This document shows, piece after piece, positions 1 to 8,800 of a DNA stretch of 64,000 bases. Source of the DNA: Polaromonas sp. JS666 (GTDB lineage Bacteria > Pseudomonadota > Gammaproteobacteria > Burkholderiales > Burkholderiaceae_C). The translations under genes and the position numbers were made by a program. How positions within the stretch are numbered: the stretch's first letter is position 1; each line of letters starts with the position of its first letter. The stretch covers positions 4,340,001 through 4,404,000 of the forward strand of contig NC_007948.1 of assembly GCF_000013865.1 (NCBI RefSeq), given 5' to 3'. A model generated the notes under the pieces. It searched no databases. It saw nothing but the letters and a program-made list of their open reading frames with translations, and was not told the origin of the DNA.

Positions 1-75
1 CGGGGCGAGCGCGGCGCGGGCTTTGCCGAGGTGGCGAAGATTTTGCTCACCCCTGCTGACACTCACTTCGTGTAG
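1..75 (+). CDS. Possible 3' end of a gene cut by the window edge
   Basis: Frame 1 is open from the window edge to TAG at 73-75 and gives about 24 residues, including GFAEVAKILLT, with GC-rich third positions like a real coding end. The last codons and the stop lie in the CACTTCGTGTAG motif of the mosaic repeat that follows, so the repeat may have replaced the original C-terminus. No family can be assigned from so short a piece, and frame 3 is also open nearly as far, so the call is weak. Confidence 0.3.
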   Translation, partial: RGERGAGFAEVAKILLTPADTHFV

Positions 76-203
76 CGTCCCCTCCCCTTCCAGGGGACGA
101 AGAAACATCACCCCTATCGGACGCGCACTTCGTGTCGCGCCTTTTCCCCTTCCAGGGGACGGCGCCTGCAGCCCGGCAAAGCCGGTTCCGCGGCCCCTGC
201 TGA
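50..203 (-). repeat. Mosaic intergenic repeat, copy 1 (two tandem modules)
   Basis: Read on the minus strand this tract holds the ordered modules found at about 4.0 kb: CCGCGGAACCGGCTTTGCCG, a GCAGGCGCC link, a hairpin of CCCCTGGAAGGGG type, a CACGAAGTG near-palindrome and CCGATAGGGGTG. The hairpin plus CACGAAGTG part occurs twice. It fills all the space between the MFS stop codon and the possible gene end at the window edge. Confidence 0.75.
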
Positions 204-1451
204 TTAACGGAGGGCGGCAGCGCGGCGCAAAGCCGTCCAGCGCAGCCAGGCGCCCAGGGCGGCCACCGCCAACACCAGCGCCGCATACCCTTCCACCGTG
301 ACCGGCAGGCCCAGCGGCGCGATCAGCCGGCCGGCCAGCATGGCCGGCACGCTGAAAGCCAGATAGCTGGTGGCATACAGCCCGGCAAACAGCTCTGCCC
401 GCTGATGCGGCTGCGCGAGCGGGGCAAGCGTCTGTACCTGCGCCGAGAAGGCCGAGCCGCCGCCGAAACCGGCCAGCGCCGTTCCCGCGAAGAACAGCCC
501 CACAGAATGCGTGGCCAGCGACACGGCCACGAGGCCGGCGCCCGCGGCCAGCAGGCTCATGCCCAGCGCGCTCATGCGCACAGCCGGCAGGCTTTTGAGC
601 AAGGTCGGTGAAGCGGCGCCCAGGCCGAAAAAGGTGGCGATCGCCAGGCCGTTGACGATGCCGTCGTGGATGCCGAAGATTTGCTGCAGCACCGAAGGCA
701 CCAGCGACAGGTACAGGCCCGCGAGCGACCATACCGCCAGCATCGTCGGCACCCCGCGCACAAATTCAGCACGCGCCTGCACCGGCACCGAAATGCGCGG
801 CACCAGCGAGGCCAGCGCGCCGGGGCGCGGCGTGACGCTTTCCGGAAGGAACAGCGTGGCCACCGCACCCGTCACGCAGATGGCGGCCAGCACGCCGAAC
901 ACCAGCGGCACCGGGTGCAGCGCGAGCTTGACCGCGATGCCCGTCAGCAAGGCGCCCACGGCCAGCCCCGCCAGCGGCGAGACGCTGCCTATCATCGCGC
1001 CCAGCCGTTTTTGCGACGCCGGGGCCGCTTCCACCACCGCCGCCGTCAGCGCGCCGCTGACCATGCCGGTCGCGATGCCCTGGACGACGCGCGCGGCGAT
1101 GATGCCGCCTATGCCCTCGGCCAGCAAAAAGGTCAGCATCGCGCCGGCCTGCAGCAGCAGGGCGACAAACACCACGGGGCGCCGGCCGATGTGGTCGGAC
1201 AGCGATCCGGCCACCAGCAGCGAGGCCAGCAGCGCAATCGCATAAATCGCGAACGCCACCGTCAGCAGCGCCGGCGAAAAGCCCCACTGCTGCTGGAATA
1301 CGACAAACAGCGGCGACGGCGCGCTGCCCGCCACGAAGAACGCGAACAACAGGACCGCCAGCAGCGGGAAGGCGGCCGCAGGCGACAGTTGCCAGCGGGC
1401 GGCCGTGGCGGAGGAAGAGGCGTGCAAAGAGGGGACGGCAGGTGCGGTCAT
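204..1451 (-). CDS. MFS transporter, drug-efflux-like
   Basis: A 415-residue major facilitator superfamily protein with about twelve hydrophobic segments. The loop after TM2 carries the family motif as GSLSDHIGRRP (about residues 82-92), and the stretch RVVQGIATGMVSGAL fits the TM4 region of drug/H+ antiporters. It should export a small compound across the inner membrane using the proton gradient; the substrate cannot be read from sequence. It is transcribed divergently from a TetR regulator, and two similar boxes lie in the shared 103-bp promoter region, so repression by that TetR protein is likely. MFS membership is sure; the efflux role is inference from context. Confidence 0.85.
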   Translation of the reverse strand: MTAPAVPSLHASSSATAARWQLSPAAAFPLLAVLLFAFFVAGSAPSPLFVVFQQQWGFSPALLTVAFAIYAIALLASLLVAGSLSDHIGRRPVVFVALLLQAGAMLTFLLAEGIGGIIAARVVQGIATGMVSGALTAAVVEAAPASQKRLGAMIGSVSPLAGLAVGALLTGIAVKLALHPVPLVFGVLAAICVTGAVATLFLPESVTPRPGALASLVPRISVPVQARAEFVRGVPTMLAVWSLAGLYLSLVPSVLQQIFGIHDGIVNGLAIATFFGLGAASPTLLKSLPAVRMSALGMSLLAAGAGLVAVSLATHSVGLFFAGTALAGFGGGSAFSAQVQTLAPLAQPHQRAELFAGLYATSYLAFSVPAMLAGRLIAPLGLPVTVEGYAALVLAVAALGAWLRWTALRRAAALR

Positions 1452-1468
1452 GGGAAACGCTCGACTTT

Positions 1469-1541
1469 CTTAAAGCAAATTTATTTGCGTTTGTGAATTC
1501 TACGCCCAGTTTTAAATTAACGCAAATATCATTGCTTTAAG
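1469..1541. promoter_or_regulatory. Two inverted operator-like boxes between MFS and TetR genes
   Basis: Two copies of nearly the same 23-24 bp word lie in inverted orientation: AACGCAAATATCATTGCTTT at 1519-1538 on the plus strand, and AAACGCAAATAAATTTGCTT read on the minus strand from 1492. Each is itself a partial palindrome (GCAAAT/ATTTGC). Size, symmetry and position between divergent genes fit TetR-family operators. The AT-rich DNA between them would hold both promoters. Binding is inferred. Confidence 0.65.
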
Positions 1542-1554
1542 CTAGAATCAGCGC

Positions 1555-2139
1555 ATGAACACCCCCATGACGCCCCAGATCAAACGCCCCGGCGGCCGCA
1601 GCGCGCAGGTGCAGTCCGTGGTGCGAAAAGCGCTGGAAGAACTGATTGCCGAGGAAGGCCGCGACAAGGTCACCGTGCCGGCCGTGGCCGAGCGCGCCGG
1701 CGTCAGCGCCTCCAGCATTTACAGGCGCTGGGGCGACGTGAACGGCCTGCTGGGCGAAACCGCGACCGAGCGGCTGGACCCGAACCGCCCGCTGCCCGAG
1801 ACAGGCAACCTGAAAGCCGAACTCGCGGCCTGGGCCCGGGGGCTGATCACCCACCTCAACAAGCCCGGCAACACCTCGATGCTGAAGGCGGCGGCCGCGC
1901 TGGCCGGATCGGAAGAGACCAACTGCCTGAAAAACCGCCGCGCCGAAGCCACCGTGCTGGTGAACCGGGCCCAGGCGCGCGGCGACGCCACACCCAGCGT
2001 GCAGCAGGTACTGGACCACATGATGGCCCCCATCATTTACCGGCTGATTTTTGGCTCCGGCGTGGAGCCTGCGCTTGCCGACCAGCTGGCCGACGAGCTG
2101 TTTGCAATGGCCGGCATCACACATACCCGTTCGTCCTGA
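1555..2139 (+). CDS. TetR/AcrR family transcriptional regulator
   Basis: A 194-residue protein with the N-terminal TetR helix-turn-helix at about residues 25-70: the core VPAVAERAGVSASSIYRRWG is the classic recognition-helix region. The C-terminal part is a variable ligand-binding/dimerisation domain. It is divergent from the MFS gene, so it is probably its local repressor, released by the transported compound. The start at 1555 has no clear Shine-Dalgarno sequence; another ATG four codons on would not change the domain. Family assignment is firm, the target is inferred. Confidence 0.85.
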   Translation: MNTPMTPQIKRPGGRSAQVQSVVRKALEELIAEEGRDKVTVPAVAERAGVSASSIYRRWGDVNGLLGETATERLDPNRPLPETGNLKAELAAWARGLITHLNKPGNTSMLKAAAALAGSEETNCLKNRRAEATVLVNRAQARGDATPSVQQVLDHMMAPIIYRLIFGSGVEPALADQLADELFAMAGITHTRSS

Positions 2140-2199
2140 GCAAGATATTCGTCCGCGGGCCGAAAGGCGTTTGGAAGAAACAGCGGGCGCGCGAAGGTG

Positions 2200-2415
2200 C
2201 TAGTGTGCGTGGCGTGGAGTCTCTGGGATCAAGACCGATCGATTTTTGGTGCCTTTGTGCCCGTCCCTGAGTATGGTTGCGACATCGTCGGCGAGTATGG
2301 TGAGCAGGCCGCGCCGCATTGTGGTGATGTGCCCGTATCCCGATTGAGAGACTGAGCTTTACGACATGTCCATGCCCCAGAAGCTTTCACGGTAACTCAA
2401 CGGTGAAGGACTTTT
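2200..2415 (+). ncRNA. Candidate IS110 5' leader / bridge RNA region
   Basis: About 215 noncoding bases precede the IS110-type transposase. IS110-family elements are known to encode a structured bridge RNA in a noncoding end (5' of the gene in the IS110 subgroup), and this leader has a suitable length and place. It contains two copies of GAGTATGGT (about 2268 and 2293) in different flanking context and a small stem, TTCAC/GTGAA, just before the ribosome binding site. No fold was computed; exact ends and target/donor loops are unknown. Confidence 0.35.
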
Positions 2416-3756
2416 ATGGCAATGAAGGCACGCAAGCCCGAATGGACGATCACGCACCCTGATGCCGCAGGCATTGACGTAGGGTCGGCGTCGCATTTTG
2501 TGGCGATTCCCCCGCAGCGCCAAGAGCAAACGGTGCGCGAGTTTGGCTGTCACACGGCCGATCTTGGTCAACTGGCCGACTGGCTGGTAGCCAGCGGCGT
2601 CAAGACCGTTGCGGTGGAATCTACGGGGGTGTACTGGGTCGGGCTGTATGAGGTGCTGCAGGCGCGTGGACTGGACGTGTGGCTGGTCAATGCCAAGAGC
2701 GTGCGCCACGTCAGCGGGCGCAAGTCTGATGTACTCGATTGCCAATGGCTGCAGCAGCTGCACACCTTTGGCCTATTGCAGCGCGCGTTTCGCCCGACCT
2801 CGGCGGTGTGTGGTTTGCGCGAGATCGTGCGCTTGCGCCAGACCCAGTTGCAAGAGCGTGCGCGCCATGTGCAGCGCATGCAAAAGGCACTGACACAGAT
2901 GAATTTGCAACTCACCAATGTGCTCAGCGATATCGTGGGCAACAGCGGCCTGGCCATCTTGAGAGCCATCGTGCAAGGCGAGCGCGATACGTACAAGCTG
3001 GCGGCCTTGTGCAACTACCGGGTTCGGGCCAGTCGGGACGAGGTCGCCAAGAGTTTGGAAGGCACTTGGGCTTTCGAGCACCTACTGTGCTTGAAGCTTG
3101 AATTAGCGGCCTTCGAGCACGCCAGCGCACAACTGGGTGAGATTGATGAGCACATTCAGACCCTGCTCAAAGGCTTTGCCGTGCATGAGCGAGAGGCCAA
3201 AGCCGACCCGAACAAAGGACGTGGCAAGAATGCGCCCAGGTTTAATCTGCGCACGGCGCTGCTCAATTGGAGTGGCGTGGACTTGACGGCCGTGCCCGGC
3301 ATTGACGCGACCACAGCCATGAATGTGCTGTGCGAGTTGGGCTGCACGCTGCACGAGTTTGCCACTGCAGGGCATTTCTGTTCATGGCTGGGCTTGTGCC
3401 CGGGCACGCGCATCACGGGCGGCAAGCGCCTGTCCGGCGCCACCAAGCGAGTGCCCAATCGGGTCAGCTTGGCGCTCAAGCTGGCCGCGCAAGGGCTGAC
3501 ACGCGCCCACTGCGCATTGGGCGGGTATTACCGACGCATGGCGCTACGCATGGGCACAGCCAAAGCCATCACAGCAGTGGCTCACAAACTGGCACGCATC
3601 ATTTACGCCATGCTCACCAAGAGCCAAGAATTTGTTGAGACTGATCAATCGGCGTACGAGCAACGCAGCCAAGCCAAGAGGCTCAAGACCGTTCAGCGCC
3701 AAGCTGCACAAATGGGCTTCGACCTTGTCCCAAAGACCTGCCCCATCGCCGTTTGA
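2416..3756 (+). mobile_element. IS110-family transposase (DEDD), full length
   Basis: A 446-residue transposase. The N-terminal DEDD (RuvC-like) domain shows AGIDVGS near residue 18, AVESTGVYW near 70 and KSDVLDCQWL near 105, supplying the acidic residues. A coiled region follows, then the C-terminal Tnp domain with VPGIDATTAM, FCSWLGLCPGTRITGGKR and LALKLAAQGL; the serine region of the family is in that domain. AAGGAC five bases before ATG is a good ribosome binding site. The frame is intact, so the element may be active. No terminal inverted repeats were found, as usual for IS110. Right end is probably within 3757-3830. Confidence 0.92.
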
Positions 3757-4151
3757 GCCTCAAAGCACCGCCAACACAAATACGCTAACCTATTGAATAA
3801 AAAAGAGATTCTTAGCTGTTTCTTGAGAGCCTGTCGAAGGACATTCCCATGCCCCACAGGCTTCGACAAGCTCAGCCCGAACGGTTTTAACGGTTGTGCA
3901 TGGTCCAGCAGAGGCCGCGGAACTGGCCTTGGCCTGTCCTGAGCCTGTCGAAGGGCCTGGCCGCAGGCACCGTCCCCTGCAAGGGAAAAAGAGGCTACAC
4001 GCAGTGTGCCTCGATAGGGGTGTGCTATTTCCCAGCAGGCGCCACGGAACCGGCTTAGCCGGGCCGCAGGCGCCGTCCCCTGCAAGGGGAAAAGGGACTA
4101 CACGCAGTGAGTCCCGATAGGGGTGTGCTACTGATCACGATAGGGGTGTGC
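3757..4151 (+). repeat. Mosaic intergenic repeat tract, copy 2 (tandem modules)
   Basis: This gene-free stretch starts with a possible IS110 right flank (3757-3820). It then holds palindromic GCCTGTCGAAGG and GGCTTCGACAAGCTCAGCCC words (3826-3885). Two or three tandem modules follow: CTTGGCCTGTCCTGAGCCTG (about 3928), GCCGCAGGC, CCCCTGCAAGGGG hairpins (about 3973 and 4077), CTACACGCAGTG (about 3995 and 4099) and GATAGGGGTGTG at about 4013, 4119 and 4139. No gene is visible in it. It reaches almost to the stop codon of the next gene. Confidence 0.8.
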
Positions 4152-5132
4152 CTAATCTTTAGGCTTGGCCAACCCGAGCTTGTCGATCAAGACCTTCTCC
4201 CGGCCGACCGTGTTCTGCGCGAACTTCGTGTATTCGGCCGAGCTCATGTAGTTGGGCAGCATGTCGTAGCGGCCCAGGGCCGCGACGTAGCTGGGTTCTT
4301 CCATGGCTTTTTTGAAGGCATCGTGCAGCCGCTTGACGACCTCGGGCGGCGTGCCCTTGGGTGCGCCAATGCCAAAGGGCGAGTTCTGCACGATGTCGTA
4401 GCCCAGCTCTTTCAGCGTGGGCGCATTGGGGAATTTGTCGAGCCGCTTCTCGCCCCAGGTGTTGAGTACGCGCAGCTTGCCGGCCTCGACCTGCGGCGCA
4501 AAGCCGGTGCTGTCGGCGCCCGCCATCAGCTGGCCGCTGACCAGTGCGAGCATCATGTCGGCGCTGCCTTTGTAGGGCACATGCTGCAGTTCGATGCCGG
4601 CCTTTTGCGCGATCAGCTCGGTCGTCAGGTGCGGGCTGGTCAGCGTGCCGGTGGAACCGTAGGTCAGCTTGCCGGGATTGGCCTTGGCGTAGGCGACAAA
4701 GTCGGCCCAGGTCTTGAACGGGCTGTCGGCCGGCACCACGATGCCGAAGGCGTAGCCGGTCACATTGATGATGTAGCTGAGGTCCTTGACCGGGTCCCAG
4801 TTGATCTTGGTGGTGTAGCCGAGCCGGAACACGCCCAGCGGAATCTGCGCCAGCGTGTAGCCGTCGGGCGCCGAGGTTTGCAGCTGCTGGGCCGGCAGCG
4901 TGCCGCCCGCACCGGGCTTGTTTTCCACCACCACCGTCTGGCCCAGGATTTTCGACGCGTTGTCGGCCAGCGAGCGCATGGTGATGTCGGTCGGCCCGCC
5001 TGCCGGGAAGGCGACGATCAGCTTGATGGGCCGGACCGGAAAGCTGGAGACCTGGGCCTGCGCGACACCCAGCGCGGCCAGGGTGGAGGTGGCCAGCGCG
5101 GCGGCGGTTTGCAGTAATTGGCGGCGTTGCAT
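4152..5132 (-). CDS. Bug/TctC-family periplasmic substrate-binding protein
   Basis: A 326-residue tripartite tricarboxylate transporter receptor. The N-terminus has an arginine pair followed by a hydrophobic stretch ending in GVAQAQ, a typical export signal, possibly Tat-type. The mature protein opens with FPVRPIKLIVAFPAGGPTDI, the Bug hallmark, followed by VVENKPGAGG and APDGYTL. These proteins bind small organic acids in the periplasm. No TctA/TctB membrane genes are nearby, so it is one of the orphan receptors common in Burkholderiales. The ligand is unknown. The gene stands alone between a repeat tract and the uvrA-tail scar. Confidence 0.93.
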   Translation of the reverse strand: MQRRQLLQTAAALATSTLAALGVAQAQVSSFPVRPIKLIVAFPAGGPTDITMRSLADNASKILGQTVVVENKPGAGGTLPAQQLQTSAPDGYTLAQIPLGVFRLGYTTKINWDPVKDLSYIINVTGYAFGIVVPADSPFKTWADFVAYAKANPGKLTYGSTGTLTSPHLTTELIAQKAGIELQHVPYKGSADMMLALVSGQLMAGADSTGFAPQVEAGKLRVLNTWGEKRLDKFPNAPTLKELGYDIVQNSPFGIGAPKGTPPEVVKRLHDAFKKAMEEPSYVAALGRYDMLPNYMSSAEYTKFAQNTVGREKVLIDKLGLAKPKD

Positions 5133-5250
5133 AAGGGACTCCCGAAGTGATGGCGTGGTTTATCTGCCGCCATCATGCATGCGCCAGGCCCCCACCACAT
5201 CAGGGCAACACCTGAAGGCCTGTCGCACCCGTGTCAGGCGATTTCACGCC

Positions 5251-5360
5251 TCAAACCCGCGCCAGCACACTTTGCAACGCTTTCCCGGTGTGCGTACCGA
5301 GTTTGACCACGGCTTCCGGTGGCCCCGCGGCAACGATCTGTCCTGCGGCATCGTGCCATC
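5251..5360 (-). pseudogene. Isolated duplicate of a uvrA 3' end
   Basis: Read on the minus strand this gives [21 protein letters not shown] followed by TGA at 5253-5251, in pieces identical or near-identical to the last residues of the complete uvrA, whose own stop is at 5840-5838. The DNA similarity is high over roughly 100 bases, and outside that the frame is lost. It is therefore a relic tail of a second, somewhat diverged uvrA copy (or an attachment-type duplication), separated from the intact gene by the gene remnant at 5383-5772. Confidence 0.8.
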
Positions 5361-5382
5361 AGCGCCCAGTTCCCCCGCATAA

Positions 5383-5772
5383 TCCGGTGACAGCTGCACG
5401 CACTACACCCTGGCAAATCCTGTGGAGGTGGCCAACAGGCACCCACAGCAGGGAAAATTGCCGCTCGAAGATGATGCGCAGACACCTGAAGGTGGTAAGC
5501 GGGACTTACCACCTTTGCCGCCAGAACTGGCGGAGAGGTTGCCCGCCCCGGGTCAGCGGATGGGTGAAACAGCCTTACGCCAGCTCATCCGTGATTTGTG
5601 CGGGTGGCAACCGTTGCGGGGTGAGGAGCTTGCCACCTTGCTCGGCAAGGACCTCAAGTACCTGCGCAACAAGCACCTGTCAGCCATGGTTCAGGCGGGC
5701 AAGCTGGCCTTTCAATACCCAGAATCTCCAAATCACGCGTTGCAGGCCTACAAGCTTCCGAAAAAACACTGA
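5383..5772 (+). pseudogene. 3' remnant of an ATP-binding/winged-helix (COG2865-like) gene
   Basis: After an in-frame TAA at 5380 the frame reads CTHYTLA, then a Pro-rich linker, then a winged-helix-like end: RQLIRDLCGWQPLRGEELAT, LLGKDLKYLRNKHL and LAFQYPESPNHALQAYK. In full-length AlbA_2/ATP-binding regulators this pattern is the extreme C-terminus after a TYxL strand. Only about 129 residues remain and no catalytic domain is present, so it is a decayed fragment. A GTG at 5422 could in principle start a 116-residue product. It lies between the uvrA tail copy and the intact uvrA end. Confidence 0.55.
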
Positions 5773-5837
5773 AATTGTCCTTTAGCCCAAATAAATCGGG
5801 CGCCACAACCACAAATCCAATAGCAAACCAGCGCACC

Positions 5838-8800
5838 TTACACCCTCGCCAGCACACTTTGCAACGCATTCCCGGTGTGCGTGCCCAGCTTCACGACAGC
5901 CTCCGGCGGCGCCGAGGCGACGACCTGCCCACCGGCGTCACCGCCATCGGGACCCAGGTCAATCACCCAGTCGGCCTCAGCCACCACGTCCAGGTCGTGC
6001 TCGATGACCACTACGCTGTGGCCGCCGTTGACCAGGCGGTGCAGCACGTGAATCAGCTTTTCCACGTCGGCCATGTGCAGGCCCACCGTGGGCTCGTCCA
6101 GCACGTACAGCGTGTGCGGCGCCTTCTGGCCGCGCCGCGTGATGTCGTCGCGCACCTTGCTCAGCTCCGTCACCAGCTTGATGCGCTGCGCCTCGCCGCC
6201 CGACAGCGTTGGCGAAGGCTGGCCCAGCGTGAGGTAGCCCAGGCCCACATCCTTGAGCAGCTGCAACGGGTGGGCAATGCTGGGCATGGAGGCAAAAAAC
6301 GCCACCGCCTCATCCACTTCCATTTTCAGCACGTCGCCTATGCTTTTGCCGCGCCAGGTCACGGCCTGCGTCTCGGGGTTGAAGCGCGCGCCGTGGCAGG
6401 TCTCGCACAGCACCTTCACGTCGGGCAGAAAGCTCATGCCGATGGTGCGCACACCGGCGCCCTCGCAGGTCGGGCAGCGCCCCTCGCCGGTGTTGAAGCT
6501 GAAGCGCCCGGCCCCGTAGCCGCGCGCCCGCGCTTCCAGCGTGTCGGCAAACAGCTTGCGAATCGTGTCCCAGAAACCGATGTAGGTGGCCGGGCAGGAG
6601 CGCGGCGTCTTGCCGATGGGTGTCTGATCAACTTCCAGCACGCGGTCCACCGCGGCGTAGCCCTCGATGCGCTCGCAGCCCGCCCAGTCAGGCGTCTTGC
6701 CCTTGTCGTCAGCATCGCGCCCGGCCTTGGTGGAGCGCAGCATCACGCCCGCATGCACATTGGTCAGCAGCACGTCGCGCGCCAGCGTGGACTTGCCGGA
6801 GCCCGACACGCCGGTGACCGCCACCAGCCGGTACAGCGGCACATCGACCGACACGCTCTTGAGGTTGTGCAGGCCGGCATTGACCACGGTGAGCCAGGAG
6901 GTGAATTTGCTCGCGGCAGCGGGTGCGGCGTTGTGCAGCGCACTGGCGCTTGCTGCGGCCGCCTTCAATGCTGCGGCTTTCAGCGCGGCCTGCTTTTGTT
7001 TGCTCAGGGGCTTGGCAGGGGAGCCCTCACCCCCGCCCTCTCCCAGAGGGAGAGGGAGCAAGCCCGTTTCGCTCCCTCGCCCCTCTGGGGAGAGGGCTGG
7101 GGTGAGGGGCTTCTCCGTTTCGCGGCGGGCATGCAGCGGATGGATCAGCGGGTGTGCGAGGTAGCGGCCGGTCAGCGACTCCGGCACCGCAGACAATTGC
7201 GCCGCCGTGCCCTGGGCCACCAGTTGCCCGCCGCGCTTGCCCGCGCCGGGCCCGATGTCGATGATGTTGTCGGCACGGCGTATCGTGTCTTCGTCGTGCT
7301 CCACCACCACCAGCGTGTTGCCGCGGTCGCTGAGCTTGCCCAGCGCGCTGAGCAGGATCTGGTTGTCGCGCGGATGCAGGCCGATGGTGGGCTCGTCGAG
7401 CACGTAGCAGACGCCCTGCAGGTTGGACCCCAGTTGCGCCGCCAGCCGGATGCGCTGGGCTTCGCCGCCCGACAGCGTGGGCGCGCCGCGGTCCAGCGTG
7501 AGGTAGCCCAGGCCCACGTCCTCGAGAAACTCCAGCCGGCTTTTGATTTCGGGCACCAGGTCGCGGGCAATGCCGGCCTCGCGGCCTGCCAGCGCCAGTT
7601 TTTCAACCCAGCGGCGAACATCCGTCACCGACAGGCCGGCGATGTCGGCAATGCCCACACCGGCAAATTTCACCGCGCGCGCCTGTTTGTTCAGGCGCGT
7701 GCCTTCGCAGGTGGGGCAAGCGGCATCGACCACATCGTCGACCTCCGGCTCGCCAAAAGTCTGCTCGCGGCCCTTGTTGTCGTCGTCGCGCACCGAGTCG
7801 TCAAACACCTTGCGCTGCTCCTTGCTGAGCTTGACGCCCGTCCCCACGCAATCGGGGCACCAGCCGTGCTTGCTGTTGTAGCTGAAGAGGCGCGGATCGA
7901 GTTCGGGGTAAGACGTCGAGCAGACCGGGCAGGCGCGCTTGGTGGAGAAGGCCTCCAGCCGGCCCAGGCCCTTGGTGGAGGCGCCCGCCATCATCGCGCC
8001 GCGCAGGCCGTCCAGCGGGGCCAGCACATGCACCACGCCCTTGCCATGCTCCAGTGCAGTGGCCAGCGCAACCCGCAGCGCGGCTTCGTTCTCGGGCGTG
8101 ACGTGGATGTCCGCCACCGGCAGCTCGACCGTGTGCTCCTTGAAGCGGTCAATGCGCGGAAAACCGGTGGTCGGCAAAAACTCGCCGTCGATGCGCAAAT
8201 GCGTATAGCCGCGCGGCCGGGCCCAGTCGGCCAACTCGGTGTAGACGCCCTTGCGGGCAATCACCAGCGGCGCCAGCAGGCCGATGTGCTGGCCGCGGTA
8301 GGTCTTGAGCAACTGGGCCGCGATGCTCTCCGGGCTCTGCGGCATCACCGCCGCACCGTCCTTGGTGCAATGCTGCACCCCCAGCTTCACATACAGCAGG
8401 CGCAGGAAATGCCAGACCTCGGTGGTGGTGCCCACGGTGGACTTGCGCCCGCCGCGCGACAGGCGCTGTTCGATGGCCACGGTGGGCGGAATGCCGTACA
8501 CCGCATCAACTTCAGGCCGCCCGGCCGGCTGCACGATGCTGCGCGCATAGGCATTGAGCGACTCGAGATAACGCCGCTGACCTTCGTTGAACAAAATGTC
8601 AAAGGCCAGCGTGGACTTGCCCGAGCCTGACACGCCGGTGACCACATTGAACTTGCCGCGCGGAATGTCGACCGACAGGCTCTTGAGGTTGTTTTCCTTG
8701 GCGTTGACGATCTGGATCAGGTTGGAGAAGGCCGGCCGCGTGGTCCAGGCCTTGGGCCGGACCTCTTCCACGCCATGCACCTGGCCCATGGCCAGCTCGT

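Noticed and set aside
666..1496. Long plus-strand frame over the MFS gene
   Set aside because: Arg/His/Gln-rich shadow of the minus-strand membrane protein, with no domain.
2140..3830. Terminal inverted repeats or target duplication of the IS110 element
   Set aside because: None could be found by eye; IS110 elements usually lack them, so exact ends were not called.
5775..8630. A very long open frame antisense to uvrA (about 950 codons)
   Set aside because: It mirrors the GC-rich codons of uvrA, has low-complexity His/Arg/Ala composition and no ribosome binding site; it is a shadow of the real gene.
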